62,222 nt of DNA from Paenibacillus tyrphae (GTDB lineage Bacteria; Bacillota; Bacilli; Paenibacillales; NBRC-103111). A program made the translations under genes and the position numbers. Shown piece after piece: positions 23,536-33,024 of the stretch. Under the pieces are notes generated by a model. That model had not been told where the DNA came from. It did no database searches and was given only the letters and a program-made list of their open reading frames with translations. The stretch spans positions 1 to 62,222 of the forward strand of contig NZ_JAMZAW010000038.1 of assembly GCF_024158745.1 (NCBI RefSeq), in the 5' to 3' direction. Positions within the stretch are counted from its first letter, which is position 1, and every line of letters begins with the position of its first letter.

Positions 23536-26500
23536 TTGCAGGCTTTAATTCAGGCGTTCTCCGCGGACAACGATTTTCAAAGCGTCGTGTCCGGCCTACG
23601 TTCGGGGATGAGAGAACAATTAATAGCCGGGTTGACCGGTTCTTCGCGGCAGGTGATGCTGGCTTCGCTTTACGAGGAGCTGCAGCAGCCTCTATTTGTC
23701 GTGACCCACAATATGTTTTCTGCGCAAAAGATGTTCGAAGATTTGGTAGAGCTGCTGCCGGAAGGCCAAGTTCTGCTGTTTCCGGCCCAGGAGCTTCTGG
23801 CGGCCGAAGCAGCGATCGCAAGCCCGGAAATGCTGGCGCAGCGGATCGATGCGCTGTCCAAGCTGGCGGACAGCTTTCGCGGGATCGTCATCGTGCCTTA
23901 TGCCGGGATGCGGCGGCTGCTGCCGGACCAGGCGTCGATTGCAGAAGCCCGGCTTCGCGTCGCCGTCGGCGATACGCTTGACCTAGAGTCGTTTATCGGC
24001 CGCATGGTCGAGCTTGGCTACGAACGGGTGGAGCGTGTCGAAAACAAAGGGGAGCTAAGCGTTCGCGGGGGCATTATCGATTTTTATCCGCTCACTTCGC
24101 CGAATCCGTACCGGATTGAGCTGTTCGATATTGAGGTGGACTCGATTCGGACGTTCGACCCGGCCGATCAGCGATCGATCCATAAATGCTCCGAGCTTGT
24201 CATTACGGCCTGTCGTGAAATCGTAGTCGACCGTAAACGGTTACAATCGGCGGCGCAGCATGCGTATGAACTGCTCCAGGAACAGATCGGCAAAATGTCG
24301 GACCGCGGGGCGAAGGACCGGCTGCTTGAAGGCATCGGCCACGAGATCGAGCTGCTTCGCGAGGGGCAGCATTTTCAAGGGATGTTCAAGTACGTTTCCC
24401 TGCTGTTCCCGCAGCGTCAGACGCTGCTCGATTACATGCCCAAGGAATCCATTCTTATCGTGGACGAACCGGCCCGGCTGCTGGAAACGGCAAAGCAGCT
24501 GGAGAAGGACGAGGCTGAATGGATGACGATGTCGCTGCAGGACGGCAAGTGCCTGCCGCAGCTCGTGCTGTCGAAGCCGTACGAGACGCTGCTGCACCGC
24601 AGACCGTATCCGACCTTGTACATGTCGCTGTTCCTGCGTCAGGTACCGCAGACGTCGCCGCAGAACATCGTCAACTTCATGTGCCGCCTGATGCAAAACT
24701 TCCACGGGCAGATGAACCTGTTGAAAAGCGAAATGGAGCGCTGGAAAAAGTCCGGCGCGAAGGTGATGATGGTAGCGAGCGGTGCGGAGCGGGTCGACCG
24801 CATCAAGCGCGTGCTGGCCGATTACCACATTGACGAGCCGCAAATCGTGGACGGCAATCTGCAGACCGGCTTCGAGCTGCCGGGCATTCATCTGGTTGTC
24901 ATCACCGAAGGCGAGATGTTCACGCAAAAGCAGCGCAAAGCGCGCAAGGTGGACAAAAAGATCGAAAACGCCGAGCGGATCAAAAATTACCAGGAGCTCA
25001 AAATCGGCGATTACGTCGTTCACGTCAACCACGGGATCGGTAAATTTGTCGGCATCGGCACGCTTGAGGTCGGCGGCATTCATAAAGATTATCTACACAT
25101 CCTGTACGCCGGCGGCGACAAGCTGTCGGTGCCGATCGATCAGATCGATCATGTGCAGAAATACGTCGGCTCGGAAGAAGGCAAGGAACCGAAGGTCTAT
25201 AAGCTCGGAGGCGCCGACTGGAACCGGGTGAAAAGCAAGGCCCGCGCATCCGTACAGGATATTGCCGACGATCTGATCAAGCTGTATGCGGAGCGTCAAG
25301 CGACGCTGGGCTATGCCTTCAATCATGATTCGAATTACCAGCAGGAATTCGAAGGCATGTTCCCGTACGAGGAAACGTCGGACCAGCTGCGAGCTATCGA
25401 AGAAATCAAGAAAGACATGGAGAAGCCAAGACCGATGGACCGCTTGCTGTGCGGCGACGTCGGATACGGGAAAACCGAGGTGGCGATCCGCGCGGCGTTC
25501 AAGGCGGCGATTGACGGCAAGCAGGTAGCGGTGCTCGTGCCGACGACGATTTTGGCGCAGCAGCATTACGAGACGTTCCGGGAGCGGTTCTCGGGCTATC
25601 CGTTCAACATTCAAGTGCTCAGCCGGTTCCGCTCCAAGAAGGAGCAGACCGAAACGATGAAAGGCATTAAGAACGGCACGGTCGACGTGGTGATCGGGAC
25701 GCACCGGCTGCTGTCGAAGGACGTGCAGTTCAAGGATCTGGGGCTGCTGATCGTCGACGAAGAGCAGCGCTTCGGCGTGTCGCACAAGGAAAAGCTGAAG
25801 CGGCTGAAGACGAACGTGGACGTGCTAACGCTGACCGCGACGCCGATTCCTCGTACCCTGCATATGTCCATGCTCGGCGTGCGGGACCTGTCGGTCATCG
25901 AGACGCCGCCGGAAAACCGTTTTCCGGTGCAGACGTATGTCGTCGAATACAGCGCCTCACTGGTCCGGGAGGCCATCGAACGGGAACTGGCGCGCGAAGG
26001 CCAGGTCTATTACCTGTTCAACCGTGTGCAGGGGATTACCCAGATGGCCGATCAAATCTCGATGCTCGTCCCCGATGCCCGGGTGACGGTTGCGCACGGC
26101 CAAATGTCCGAGCAGGAGCTGGAGAAAACCATTCTCGACTTCCTGGACGGCGAATACGACGTGCTGGTCAGCACCAGCATCATCGAGACCGGGGTCGATA
26201 TCCCGAACGTCAATACGCTGATCGTCCACGACGCCGACAAGATGGGCTTGTCCCAGCTGTATCAGCTTCGAGGCCGGGTCGGGCGCTCCAACCGGATCGC
26301 TTACGCCTACTTTACGTACCAGCGCGATAAGGTGCTGACGGAGGTGGCGGAGAAGCGGCTGCAGGCGATAAAAGAGTTTACAGAACTTGGATCCGGGTTT
26401 AAAATTGCGATGAGAGACTTGTCCATCCGCGGTGCAGGCAACTTGCTCGGCGCGGAGCAGCACGGATTTATCGCGTCGGTAGGCTTCGATCTGTATTCGC

Positions 26501-27060
26501 AAATGCTGGCCGAGGAAATCCAGAAGCGCAAGAAGGAATTGGGCGGCGAAGCCGTGCAGGAGACGAAAGTATGGTCGACGCAGCTCGATATCCAGTTGGA
26601 CGCTTACATTCCCGGCGACTACATCTACGACAGTGTGCAAAAAATCGAGATTTACAAAAAAGTCGCGGCCATTCAAACTTTGGATGAAGCGATGGAGCTT
26701 GAGGACGAATTGGTTGACCGCTTCGGCGATCTGCCGGATGCGGTGCAAAATCTGTTAACCGCCGCACGGTTGAAAGTGTATGGTGCCTTGTACGGTATCG
26801 AGATCATCTCGCAGAAGGGGCTCGATTACGAGCTGAAAATTCACCCCGATCAGAACGGCAATCTGGACGGACAGAAGCTGTTCCAACTGTCGGGCGAATT
26901 CGAGAATCGGATCAAGCTGATCAGCGGACCGCAAATCCACATCGAGCTCAAGGGAAAAGGGTTGAAGCCAGAAGAAACCATCGCTTTGCTGGAAAGGTTT
27001 CTGGTACAATACAAGCGTGTGTTGAAATCGAAGGGAGAGCTGCAGAATGTGGCAAAATAA
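23536..27060 (+). CDS. mfd: Transcription-repair coupling factor
   Basis: 1174 residues. UvrB-like N-terminal modules, then the RNA polymerase-interacting CarD-like domain (KIGDYVVHVNHGIGKFVGIG, near residue 485), then the translocase with Walker A CGDVGYGKTEVAIR near residue 635 and the DEEQ box (VDEEQRFGVSHKEK). The final segment is the TRCF domain. Mfd removes RNA polymerase stalled at DNA damage and recruits UvrA. TTG at 23536 follows GAGGGGTG. The end overlaps the next gene by 14 bases. Confidence 0.95.
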   Translation: MQALIQAFSADNDFQSVVSGLRSGMREQLIAGLTGSSRQVMLASLYEELQQPLFVVTHNMFSAQKMFEDLVELLPEGQVLLFPAQELLAAEAAIASPEMLAQRIDALSKLADSFRGIVIVPYAGMRRLLPDQASIAEARLRVAVGDTLDLESFIGRMVELGYERVERVENKGELSVRGGIIDFYPLTSPNPYRIELFDIEVDSIRTFDPADQRSIHKCSELVITACREIVVDRKRLQSAAQHAYELLQEQIGKMSDRGAKDRLLEGIGHEIELLREGQHFQGMFKYVSLLFPQRQTLLDYMPKESILIVDEPARLLETAKQLEKDEAEWMTMSLQDGKCLPQLVLSKPYETLLHRRPYPTLYMSLFLRQVPQTSPQNIVNFMCRLMQNFHGQMNLLKSEMERWKKSGAKVMMVASGAERVDRIKRVLADYHIDEPQIVDGNLQTGFELPGIHLVVITEGEMFTQKQRKARKVDKKIENAERIKNYQELKIGDYVVHVNHGIGKFVGIGTLEVGGIHKDYLHILYAGGDKLSVPIDQIDHVQKYVGSEEGKEPKVYKLGGADWNRVKSKARASVQDIADDLIKLYAERQATLGYAFNHDSNYQQEFEGMFPYEETSDQLRAIEEIKKDMEKPRPMDRLLCGDVGYGKTEVAIRAAFKAAIDGKQVAVLVPTTILAQQHYETFRERFSGYPFNIQVLSRFRSKKEQTETMKGIKNGTVDVVIGTHRLLSKDVQFKDLGLLIVDEEQRFGVSHKEKLKRLKTNVDVLTLTATPIPRTLHMSMLGVRDLSVIETPPENRFPVQTYVVEYSASLVREAIERELAREGQVYYLFNRVQGITQMADQISMLVPDARVTVAHGQMSEQELEKTILDFLDGEYDVLVSTSIIETGVDIPNVNTLIVHDADKMGLSQLYQLRGRVGRSNRIAYAYFTYQRDKVLTEVAEKRLQAIKEFTELGSGFKIAMRDLSIRGAGNLLGAEQHGFIASVGFDLYSQMLAEEIQKRKKELGGEAVQETKVWSTQLDIQLDAYIPGDYIYDSVQKIEIYKKVAAIQTLDEAMELEDELVDRFGDLPDAVQNLLTAARLKVYGALYGIEIISQKGLDYELKIHPDQNGNLDGQKLFQLSGEFENRIKLISGPQIHIELKGKGLKPEETIALLERFLVQYKRVLKSKGELQNVAK

Positions 27061-28153
27061 ACGGAAACCGTTACGAAAAGGGCTTATGGCTCTTTGTGCG
27101 CTCGTATTGGTCGCGGGTGTCGCTGCAGGTTGCGGCAAGAAAAAGGACGAAGCGGCAACGGCTGCCGCCGATAAAGGAAAACCGAGCGAGGTGCTTGTGA
27201 CGTACAAGGACGGACAGGTCACGCGCGGCGAATTCGATACCTTTTTGAACGTGAACGCGTTCTTTTATAAGCAATATGCGCAATTCAAAGACGACCCTGC
27301 CTTTCAACAGGATATGATGAAGCAGCTCGTCACCTTCAAAATTTTGTCCTCCCGCGCGGATGACAAAGCGAAGGCGGAAGCTGAGAAGCAGTTTACTGCT
27401 CAATTTGAGCAAATCAAGGGCTTCCTGGGCGCTCAGGAAGGCGGCATGGAGAAACAACTCAAGGATGCGAAGCTGGAGCAAAAAGACGTGGAGGAGTTCG
27501 TGAAGCGCAGCATCACGGCGATTGTCTCCGAAGAAAGCAAAGTGACCGATCAAGAGATTCAAACGGCGTACAACACCAAATTGGAGCAGGACAAAACCGC
27601 CTATGTGACGGCGACGGTCAGACATATTCTGGTCGGGATCAACGATCCGGCGACAGGCAAGGAAACCCGTTCCAAGGAAGATGCGCTCAAGCGTGCGAAG
27701 GAAGTACAGGACAAACTGAACAAGGGCGGCGACTTTGACGCGCTGGCGAAAGAATATTCGGACGATCCGGGCTCGAAAGAGAATGGCGGCAAGTACGAGA
27801 ACGCGGACATCTCCCAGTGGGTGCCCGAGTTTAAGAAAGCGGCGGCGGAGCTTCCGATCGGGAAGATCAGCGATCCGGTGGAAACGTCGTTTGGCTACCA
27901 TGTGATGAAAGTGGAATCCCGCAAATCCAAAACGCTCGATGAAGTTAAGCCGGAGCTGCGCTCCGCGGCTGCTGAGACGAAGGTGTACGATTTTGTGGAG
28001 AAAGAACTGCCGGGTCTGATTCAGACGAACAACCTGCCGAAGCCGGAGGAGAAAAAGCCGGCGGAAGCTCCTAAAACCGATGCGCCTAAAACCGATGCTC
28101 CGAAAACGGACGCTCCAAAAACGGATGCGCCGAAGACGGAAGGCGGCAAGTAA
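27047..28153 (+). CDS. prsA: PrsA-type foldase lipoprotein (parvulin peptidyl-prolyl isomerase)
   Basis: 368 residues. A lipoprotein signal ends in the lipobox VAAGC (Cys near residue 28). A SurA-like N-terminal part leads to a parvulin domain (about 185-280; VRHILVGI, AKEYSDDPGSKENGG, and a FGYHVMKVE end). It folds secreted proteins on the outer face of the membrane. The C-terminus has five PKTDA repeats. The start lies inside mfd, 14 bases before its stop, with GGGAG nine bases upstream, so translation may be coupled. In B. subtilis prsA is elsewhere. Confidence 0.88.
   Translation: MWQNKRKPLRKGLMALCALVLVAGVAAGCGKKKDEAATAAADKGKPSEVLVTYKDGQVTRGEFDTFLNVNAFFYKQYAQFKDDPAFQQDMMKQLVTFKILSSRADDKAKAEAEKQFTAQFEQIKGFLGAQEGGMEKQLKDAKLEQKDVEEFVKRSITAIVSEESKVTDQEIQTAYNTKLEQDKTAYVTATVRHILVGINDPATGKETRSKEDALKRAKEVQDKLNKGGDFDALAKEYSDDPGSKENGGKYENADISQWVPEFKKAAAELPIGKISDPVETSFGYHVMKVESRKSKTLDEVKPELRSAAAETKVYDFVEKELPGLIQTNNLPKPEEKKPAEAPKTDAPKTDAPKTDAPKTDAPKTEGGK
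28070..28141 (+). repeat. Five tandem 15-base units at the 3' end of the PrsA gene
   Basis: Units begin at 28070, 28085, 28100, 28115 and 28130, the last one incomplete, and encode PKTDA each time. Third-position differences show that the units are not freshly duplicated. Confidence 0.9.
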
Positions 28154-28160
28154 CAATTAC

Positions 28161-28190
28161 CAGGGTACCCTATGGGGTGCCCTGTTTTGT
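28161..28190 (+). terminator. Terminator after the PrsA gene
   Basis: A 10-base stem with a short loop (28161-28170 with 28174-28184) is followed by a T-rich stretch. Confidence 0.75.
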
Positions 28191-28271
28191 TTTCATTTTT
28201 TTGGACATAATGTAAACAGCGACGGCTTAAGCGTGCGACCAAGCGTCTGCAACCTTGACGGAGATGGACAT

Positions 28272-28301
28272 GCATAGGCCGCCGGGAATTGAAGAATACT
28301 A
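28272..28301 (+). promoter_or_regulatory. Candidate sigma-G promoter of spoVT
   Basis: GCATA (28272-28276) and AATACTA (28295-28301) are 18 bases apart; the -10 matches CATACTA except at its first base. spoVT is a sigma-G gene in B. subtilis, and the spacing equals that of the SASP promoter in this window. Confidence 0.45.
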
Positions 28302-28387
28302 GGGTCAGTCGAATTCCCTCCATTTTGCATACAGGGTCATATCCAGTCTGTATCCCATTCTTCTTGGAAAGCGAGGCATCTAGAAAC

Positions 28388-28930
28388 ATGAAAGCAACTG
28401 GAATCGTTCGTCGTATCGACGATCTTGGCAGGGTCGTAATCCCGAAGGAGATACGCCGCACCCTGCGTATTCGGGAAGGGGATCCGCTTGAAATTTTTGT
28501 AGACCGGGACGGGGAAGTCATTTTAAAGAAATATTCTCCGATCGGCGAGCTTGGGGATTTTGCCAAGGAGTACGCCGAATCGCTCTATGAGAGCACAAAC
28601 CATATCACGATGATATCCGACCGCGATACGATCATTGCCGTAGCCGGCGGCTCGAAGAAAGATTTTTTGGAGAAGCAGATCGGTTCGCTTGTCGAACAAA
28701 GCATGGAAAACCGCAAAGCGACGCTGGAAACCGGCGGCGGCTCTTATGAAATCTGCAAGGACGTTACCGAGACGTACAGCTCGTATGTGATTGCGCCGAT
28801 CGTGGCGGGGGGCGATCCGATCGGTTCGGTAATTTTGCTGAATAAGGACGAGAATGTGAAGATGGGTCAAATGGAATTGAAGATGGCGGAAACGGCCGCC
28901 GGCTTTCTGGCAAAGCAGATGGAGCAGTAG
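28388..28930 (+). CDS. spoVT: Stage V sporulation protein T
   Basis: 180 residues. An N-terminal AbrB-type swapped-hairpin DNA-binding domain (MKATGIVRRIDDLGRVVIP) is joined to a GAF domain (about 55-178) with the expected pattern. SpoVT tunes sigma-G genes in the forespore, including SASP genes. The ATG at 28388 gives the family N-terminus; its nearest GAGG is 12 bases away. An upstream frame adds 33 residues that do not fit. Confidence 0.94.
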   Translation: MKATGIVRRIDDLGRVVIPKEIRRTLRIREGDPLEIFVDRDGEVILKKYSPIGELGDFAKEYAESLYESTNHITMISDRDTIIAVAGGSKKDFLEKQIGSLVEQSMENRKATLETGGGSYEICKDVTETYSSYVIAPIVAGGDPIGSVILLNKDENVKMGQMELKMAETAAGFLAKQMEQ

Positions 28931-28954
28931 CTCCGCCGATGGACAGCGATGCGC

Positions 28955-28999
28955 AGCTTCCTGATAGGAATCCCTTGGAGGGGAATCGGGAAGCTTTTT
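28955..28999 (+). terminator. Terminator after spoVT
   Basis: A 7-base outer stem (28955-28961 with 28989-28995), with a partly paired inner part, is followed by a T run. Confidence 0.7.
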
Positions 29000-29112
29000 G
29001 CGTTTTTGGAAAAGGATTGCGAATTGCGGTATAATGGGGCTGCAAAATCTGTCCGAATGGGTCTCTCGCCGGACGGATGAGGGACCGGTCGCGGGAACGA
29101 AGGGGAAGCGTC

Positions 29113-30813
29113 ATGAAAGAGCGATCGGAGCGGATGGAAGCAGGCGGGCCTGAGATTGCGGACAGCAAAAACCGGGACGGCGGAAAAGGCTCAGCGCTGC
29201 TGCAAGGGGCGGCCCTGCTTGGTCTGGCGGCCGTCATTTCGAAGCTGATCGGCACGCTGCAAAAAATTCCGCTGCAAAACCTGGCGGGCGATGCGGTCTT
29301 TGGCATATACAATGCCGTGTATCCGTTGTACATATTGATTTTGGTTTTGGCCACGGCCGGATTTCCTCTGGTCGTATCGAAGTTTGTGTCGGAGTATGCT
29401 GCCGAACGGCAGTATGACGAGGCCCGGCGTGTACTCCGGGTGGCTTCCTTATCGCTGATGGTCACCGGAATCGTCTTTTTTTCGCTGCTGTATTTCGGGG
29501 CAGAGACGATTGCGTGGTGGATGGCTGCGCCGCAAACGGCTCCGGCGATACGAAGCGTATCTTATGCCCTGCTTGTCGTGCCTCTTATGTCTGCGCTGCG
29601 CGGCTACTATCAAGGCTATCAGGATATGCGGCCGACCGCTTGGTCTCAGGTGGTGGAGCAGACGGTGCGGGTGGCGACGATGGTCGTTCTCCTGCTGGCG
29701 CTGATGCGGCTTGGCTTCGGGCCGGAACGAATCGCCGCAGGCGCGACGTTCGGCTCGGTAACGGGGGCGCTGGCGGGACTCGCTGTCATGCTGTGGTACT
29801 GGCACAAGGAGCGAGGGCGTGAGCCGTTCCGGACGCAAACCCCGGTAGGAGGGAACGGCGGCGGCTGGCGGCGCGATTGGGCGCTGGCGAAACGATTGTC
29901 CGCCTATGCGCTGCCGCTCTGTCTCGGCTCCGTGGCGATGCCGATCTTAACGCTCGTCGATTCGTTTACGATGCCCCGGCTGCTTCGTTCGGCCGGCTTC
30001 GACGAGAGCGAAGCGTTGTATCAGTTCGGGCTGTACAATCACGGCCTGCCGCTCGTGCAGCTCGTCGCGATGATCGCGTCCTCGATGTCCGCGGCGCTCG
30101 TTCCGGCGATCGCCGAAGCGCTCCGGCGCGGCGATGCGGACGCGGTGCGCACACGAGCGGGCTTGTCCCTTCGGCTAACCTGGCTGATCGGGCTTGCCGC
30201 TTCGTTCGGGCTTGCTCTGCTGGCGGAGCCGCTGAACGTGATGTTCTTCAAGAGCGCCGAAGGCACGGCGGCCATGGCGATCTTGGCGTTCACCGCCCTG
30301 TTCTCGGCGGTGAACATCGTCGCGGGAAGCGTGCTGCAGGGCCTCGGCGCCGTGCGTGCGCCGGTGCTGTACCTGCTGCTCGCCGCCGCGGTGAAAGTCG
30401 CCGCCAGCGTGGCGCTCGTGCCGCGCTACGGCATCGACGGCGCCGCCTGGGCGTCGCTCGCCGCCTACGCGCTCGCCGGCGGCCTCGCGCTCGCGCACGC
30501 GCTGCGCGCCGCCGGGGTCCCGGCCGCGGGCGGCCTAGCCGCCATGAAACCGATGCTCGGCATCGGCTTCATGGCGCTCGGCCTGCTGGCCGTGACGCAC
30601 GGCGTCCCGCCGCTGCTCGCGCAGCTGCCCGCAGCCCTGCCCCCACGGGGCACGGCCGCGGTCATCGCGCTCGGCGGCGTCGCCGTAGGGGCGCTCGCTT
30701 ACGCGGTGGCCCTGCTGCGCCTGGGCGTCGTCACCGCCGCCGATCTGGCGCTTGTGCCGCAGCTGGCGGGGAAGCCCCTCGCCTGGCTGCGCCGATTCCG
30801 GCTGCTCCGCTGA
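29113..30813 (+). CDS. Polysaccharide/lipid flippase of the MOP superfamily (YabM/SpoVB-like)
   Basis: About 566 residues with around 14 hydrophobic spans. The N-terminal region LLGLAAVISKLIGTLQKIPL and the FPLVVSKFVSEYAAE loop are typical of the SpoVB/YtgP (MurJ) branch, which moves lipid-linked sugar precursors across the membrane; the exact substrate here is unknown. ATG 29113 follows GAAGGGGA by six bases; the ATG at 29077 has no site. The last 500 bases are extremely GC-rich, unlike the neighbours. It keeps the yabM place between spoVT and yabN. Confidence 0.85.
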   Translation: MKERSERMEAGGPEIADSKNRDGGKGSALLQGAALLGLAAVISKLIGTLQKIPLQNLAGDAVFGIYNAVYPLYILILVLATAGFPLVVSKFVSEYAAERQYDEARRVLRVASLSLMVTGIVFFSLLYFGAETIAWWMAAPQTAPAIRSVSYALLVVPLMSALRGYYQGYQDMRPTAWSQVVEQTVRVATMVVLLLALMRLGFGPERIAAGATFGSVTGALAGLAVMLWYWHKERGREPFRTQTPVGGNGGGWRRDWALAKRLSAYALPLCLGSVAMPILTLVDSFTMPRLLRSAGFDESEALYQFGLYNHGLPLVQLVAMIASSMSAALVPAIAEALRRGDADAVRTRAGLSLRLTWLIGLAASFGLALLAEPLNVMFFKSAEGTAAMAILAFTALFSAVNIVAGSVLQGLGAVRAPVLYLLLAAAVKVAASVALVPRYGIDGAAWASLAAYALAGGLALAHALRAAGVPAAGGLAAMKPMLGIGFMALGLLAVTHGVPPLLAQLPAALPPRGTAAVIALGGVAVGALAYAVALLRLGVVTAADLALVPQLAGKPLAWLRRFRLLR

Positions 30814-30854
30814 CGGAGCGCCGCACCCCAAACTGAAGGAGGCGGCTCTGGGCT

Positions 30855-32363
30855 ATGTCCACTCAACCGCAAATTACGGTCGTCGGTCTCGGAACCGGCG
30901 ACGAAAACCAACTGACCCTTGGCGTCTGGCGCAAGCTCGAAGCCGCCGGCGCGCGAGGCGGGGCGATATTTCTCCGCACCCGGGAGCACCCGATGGTCGC
31001 GATGCTGGACCATCATAGCCTTCGCTATGAGACGTTCGATGCGGTCTATGAAGCGCACGAGGGCTTTGACGCCGTCTACGAGCAGATCGCTTCGCAATTG
31101 ATCGAGCGAGCCAAAAGCGCGAACAGCGGGGAGGTGCTCTACGCCGTACCCGGCCATCCGATGGTGGCCGAGCGGACCGTACAGCTGCTGCGTGAGCGTT
31201 GTCCGGCCGAGGGCGTGCTGCTTACCCTGATGGGCGGCGAAAGCTTCCTGGATCAAGCGTTCCTGCGGCTCGGCTTCGATCCGATCGAAGGCTTTCAACT
31301 GCTCGACGGCACTTCGCTGACGGCGAGCGGGCTCAATCCGCAGCTGCATACGCTGATCGGGCAGGTGTACGACGCCTACACGGCGTCCGACGTGAAGCTG
31401 ACGCTGATGGAGCTGTATCCGGACGATTATCCCGTCGTCGTCGGCCATGCGCTTGGCGTAGCCGGAGAAGAGCGCGTGCGCGAGGTGCCGCTCTATGAGC
31501 TGGACCGGGTGGAGGGCTACGGCAATTTGTCCTTGGTCTGGGTGTCGCGCACCGACCGCGAGGATGTGCGGAGCCGGACTTTTACGCGGCTGCATGAGAT
31601 TGTGGCTATCCTTCGCAGCCCCGAGGGCTGTCCGTGGGACCGCGAGCAGACGCATCAATCGCTGCGCAAAAACCTGATCGAAGAAGCGTACGAAGTGCTG
31701 GAAACGATCGACGAGGACGATCCCGACCATATGCGCGAGGAGCTCGGCGATTTGCTGCTGCAGATCATGCTGCATTCGCAGATCGAAGCGGAAGACGGGA
31801 TGTTTACCGTCTTCGACGTCATCCGCGAGCTCAACGAGAAGCTCGTCCGTCGTCATCCGCACGTCTTCGGAACGGCGAAGGCGGAAGATGCCGACGAGGC
31901 GCTGGGCAACTGGCAGCAGATCAAGGAGGAGGAGAAGCGGAAGAAGGGGATCAACCCCGACGAACTGCCGCTTCTCTCCGGCGTTCCCCGCGAGCTGCCG
32001 GGACTGATGAAGGCGTACAAGCTGCAGAAGAAAGCCGCTTCAGTCGGCTTCGATTGGGGCACCAAGGAAGAGGTGCTGCCGGTCGTCGAGTCCGAGCTGG
32101 CCGAAGTGAAAGAGGCGATCGAGCGCTTCGGCAAAGCGGAGCAGCAGGAAGAGCTGGGCGATCTGCTCTTTGCCGTCGTCAATCTGGCGCGGTTTCTCAA
32201 GGTGGACCCCGAAGAAGCGATGGCGGACGCCAACCGCAAATTTTTTGAACGGTTTGGGTATATCGAGGCGCAATTGCGTTTAAAGGGCAAATCATTTGAC
32301 CAAACTGATTTGCAAGAGATGGAATCTTTGTGGCAGGAAGCAAAAAAAGTTCTGAAAAAATAA
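30855..32363 (+). CDS. mazG: YabN: tetrapyrrole-methylase domain fused to MazG nucleotide pyrophosphohydrolase
   Basis: 502 residues. The N-terminal SAM-dependent methylase-like domain (ITVVGLGTGDE onward, about 1-225) is fused to two MazG modules: the first from LRSPEGCPWDREQTHQSLRK near residue 250 with EELGDLLLQIMLHS, the second from FDWGTKEEVLPVVESELAEV with EELGDLLFAVVNLAR. MazG hydrolyses non-canonical NTPs. The fusion is standard in Bacilli. AAGGAGG is 12 bases before the ATG. Confidence 0.92.
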   Translation: MSTQPQITVVGLGTGDENQLTLGVWRKLEAAGARGGAIFLRTREHPMVAMLDHHSLRYETFDAVYEAHEGFDAVYEQIASQLIERAKSANSGEVLYAVPGHPMVAERTVQLLRERCPAEGVLLTLMGGESFLDQAFLRLGFDPIEGFQLLDGTSLTASGLNPQLHTLIGQVYDAYTASDVKLTLMELYPDDYPVVVGHALGVAGEERVREVPLYELDRVEGYGNLSLVWVSRTDREDVRSRTFTRLHEIVAILRSPEGCPWDREQTHQSLRKNLIEEAYEVLETIDEDDPDHMREELGDLLLQIMLHSQIEAEDGMFTVFDVIRELNEKLVRRHPHVFGTAKAEDADEALGNWQQIKEEEKRKKGINPDELPLLSGVPRELPGLMKAYKLQKKAASVGFDWGTKEEVLPVVESELAEVKEAIERFGKAEQQEELGDLLFAVVNLARFLKVDPEEAMADANRKFFERFGYIEAQLRLKGKSFDQTDLQEMESLWQEAKKVLKK

Positions 32364-32440
32364 GAAGCTTTGCAGGATTTTCCTAACGAACAAAGAATAC
32401 TTTAGTTCAGCGTCACTTTTAAGAGGAGGATATTAAACTC

Positions 32441-32713
32441 ATGAACAAAACCGATCTTATCAACAACATCGCAGAAAAAAGCGGCTTGACTAAAAAAGAC
32501 GTGGAATCCGTATTGAACAGCTTCCTTGGCGAAGTTACGGAAGCATTGTCCAACGGTGACAAAGTACAATTGATCGGCTTCGGTACGTTCGAAACCCGCA
32601 AACGCTCGGGCCGTACGGGTCGCAACCCGCAAACGGGCAAAGAAATCACCATTCCTGAGTCCAAGGTTCCTGCATTCAAAGCAGGCAACAAGCTTAAAGA
32701 AGCGGTGAAGTAA
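32441..32713 (+). CDS. hup: HU family DNA-binding protein
   Basis: 90 residues. MNKTDLINNIAEKSGLTKKD and the beta-arm GFGTFETRKRSGRTGRNPQT with KVPAFKAGNKLK are unmistakable. HU bends and compacts DNA as a dimer. AGAGGAGG precedes the ATG. Its stop codon overlaps the rqcP start by one base, so these two are coupled. In B. subtilis no HU gene lies between yabN and yabO. Confidence 0.96.
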   Translation: MNKTDLINNIAEKSGLTKKDVESVLNSFLGEVTEALSNGDKVQLIGFGTFETRKRSGRTGRNPQTGKEITIPESKVPAFKAGNKLKEAVK

Positions 32714-32985
32714 TGCGGCTTGATAAGTTTCTCAAGCTTTCCCGCCTGATCAAGCGGCGCACTGTCGCGAAGGACGTGTCCGAACAGGGCCGCGTCTGGA
32801 TCAACGGACGGGAGGCAAAACCGAGCAGCGCGGTGAAAGTGGGCGACGAACTGACCATTCAGTTCGGGCAAAAGCTGGTGACCGTGCGCGTGGAACTGCT
32901 GTCCGAGTCGACCCGCAAGGAAGACGCGGCGAAGATGTACACGCTGCTCAAAGAAGAAATGAATAAACCCGAGCCTTTATTTTAA
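32713..32985 (+). CDS. rqcP: RqcP (YabO), S4-domain ribosome quality-control protein
   Basis: 90 residues, mostly one S4 RNA-binding domain (MRLDKFLKLSRLIKRRTVAK, then VWINGREAKPSSAVKVGDEL). RqcP works with RqcH to add alanine tails to peptides on stalled 50S subunits. It starts on the last base of the HU stop codon (TAATG), and a terminator follows. Confidence 0.93.
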   Translation: MRLDKFLKLSRLIKRRTVAKDVSEQGRVWINGREAKPSSAVKVGDELTIQFGQKLVTVRVELLSESTRKEDAAKMYTLLKEEMNKPEPLF

Positions 32986-32998
32986 AGGCCCGCCAAAG

Positions 32999-33024
32999 AG
33001 ACCGGAGCTTTCCGGTCTTTTTTT
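32999..33024 (+). terminator. Terminator after rqcP
   Basis: An 8-base perfect stem with a GCTT loop (33003-33018 region) is followed by seven T residues. Confidence 0.85.

Noticed and set aside
29877..30836. 319-codon open frame in another frame of the flippase gene
   Set aside because: Arg/Ala-rich frame caused by the high GC content; the hydrophobic flippase frame is the real one.
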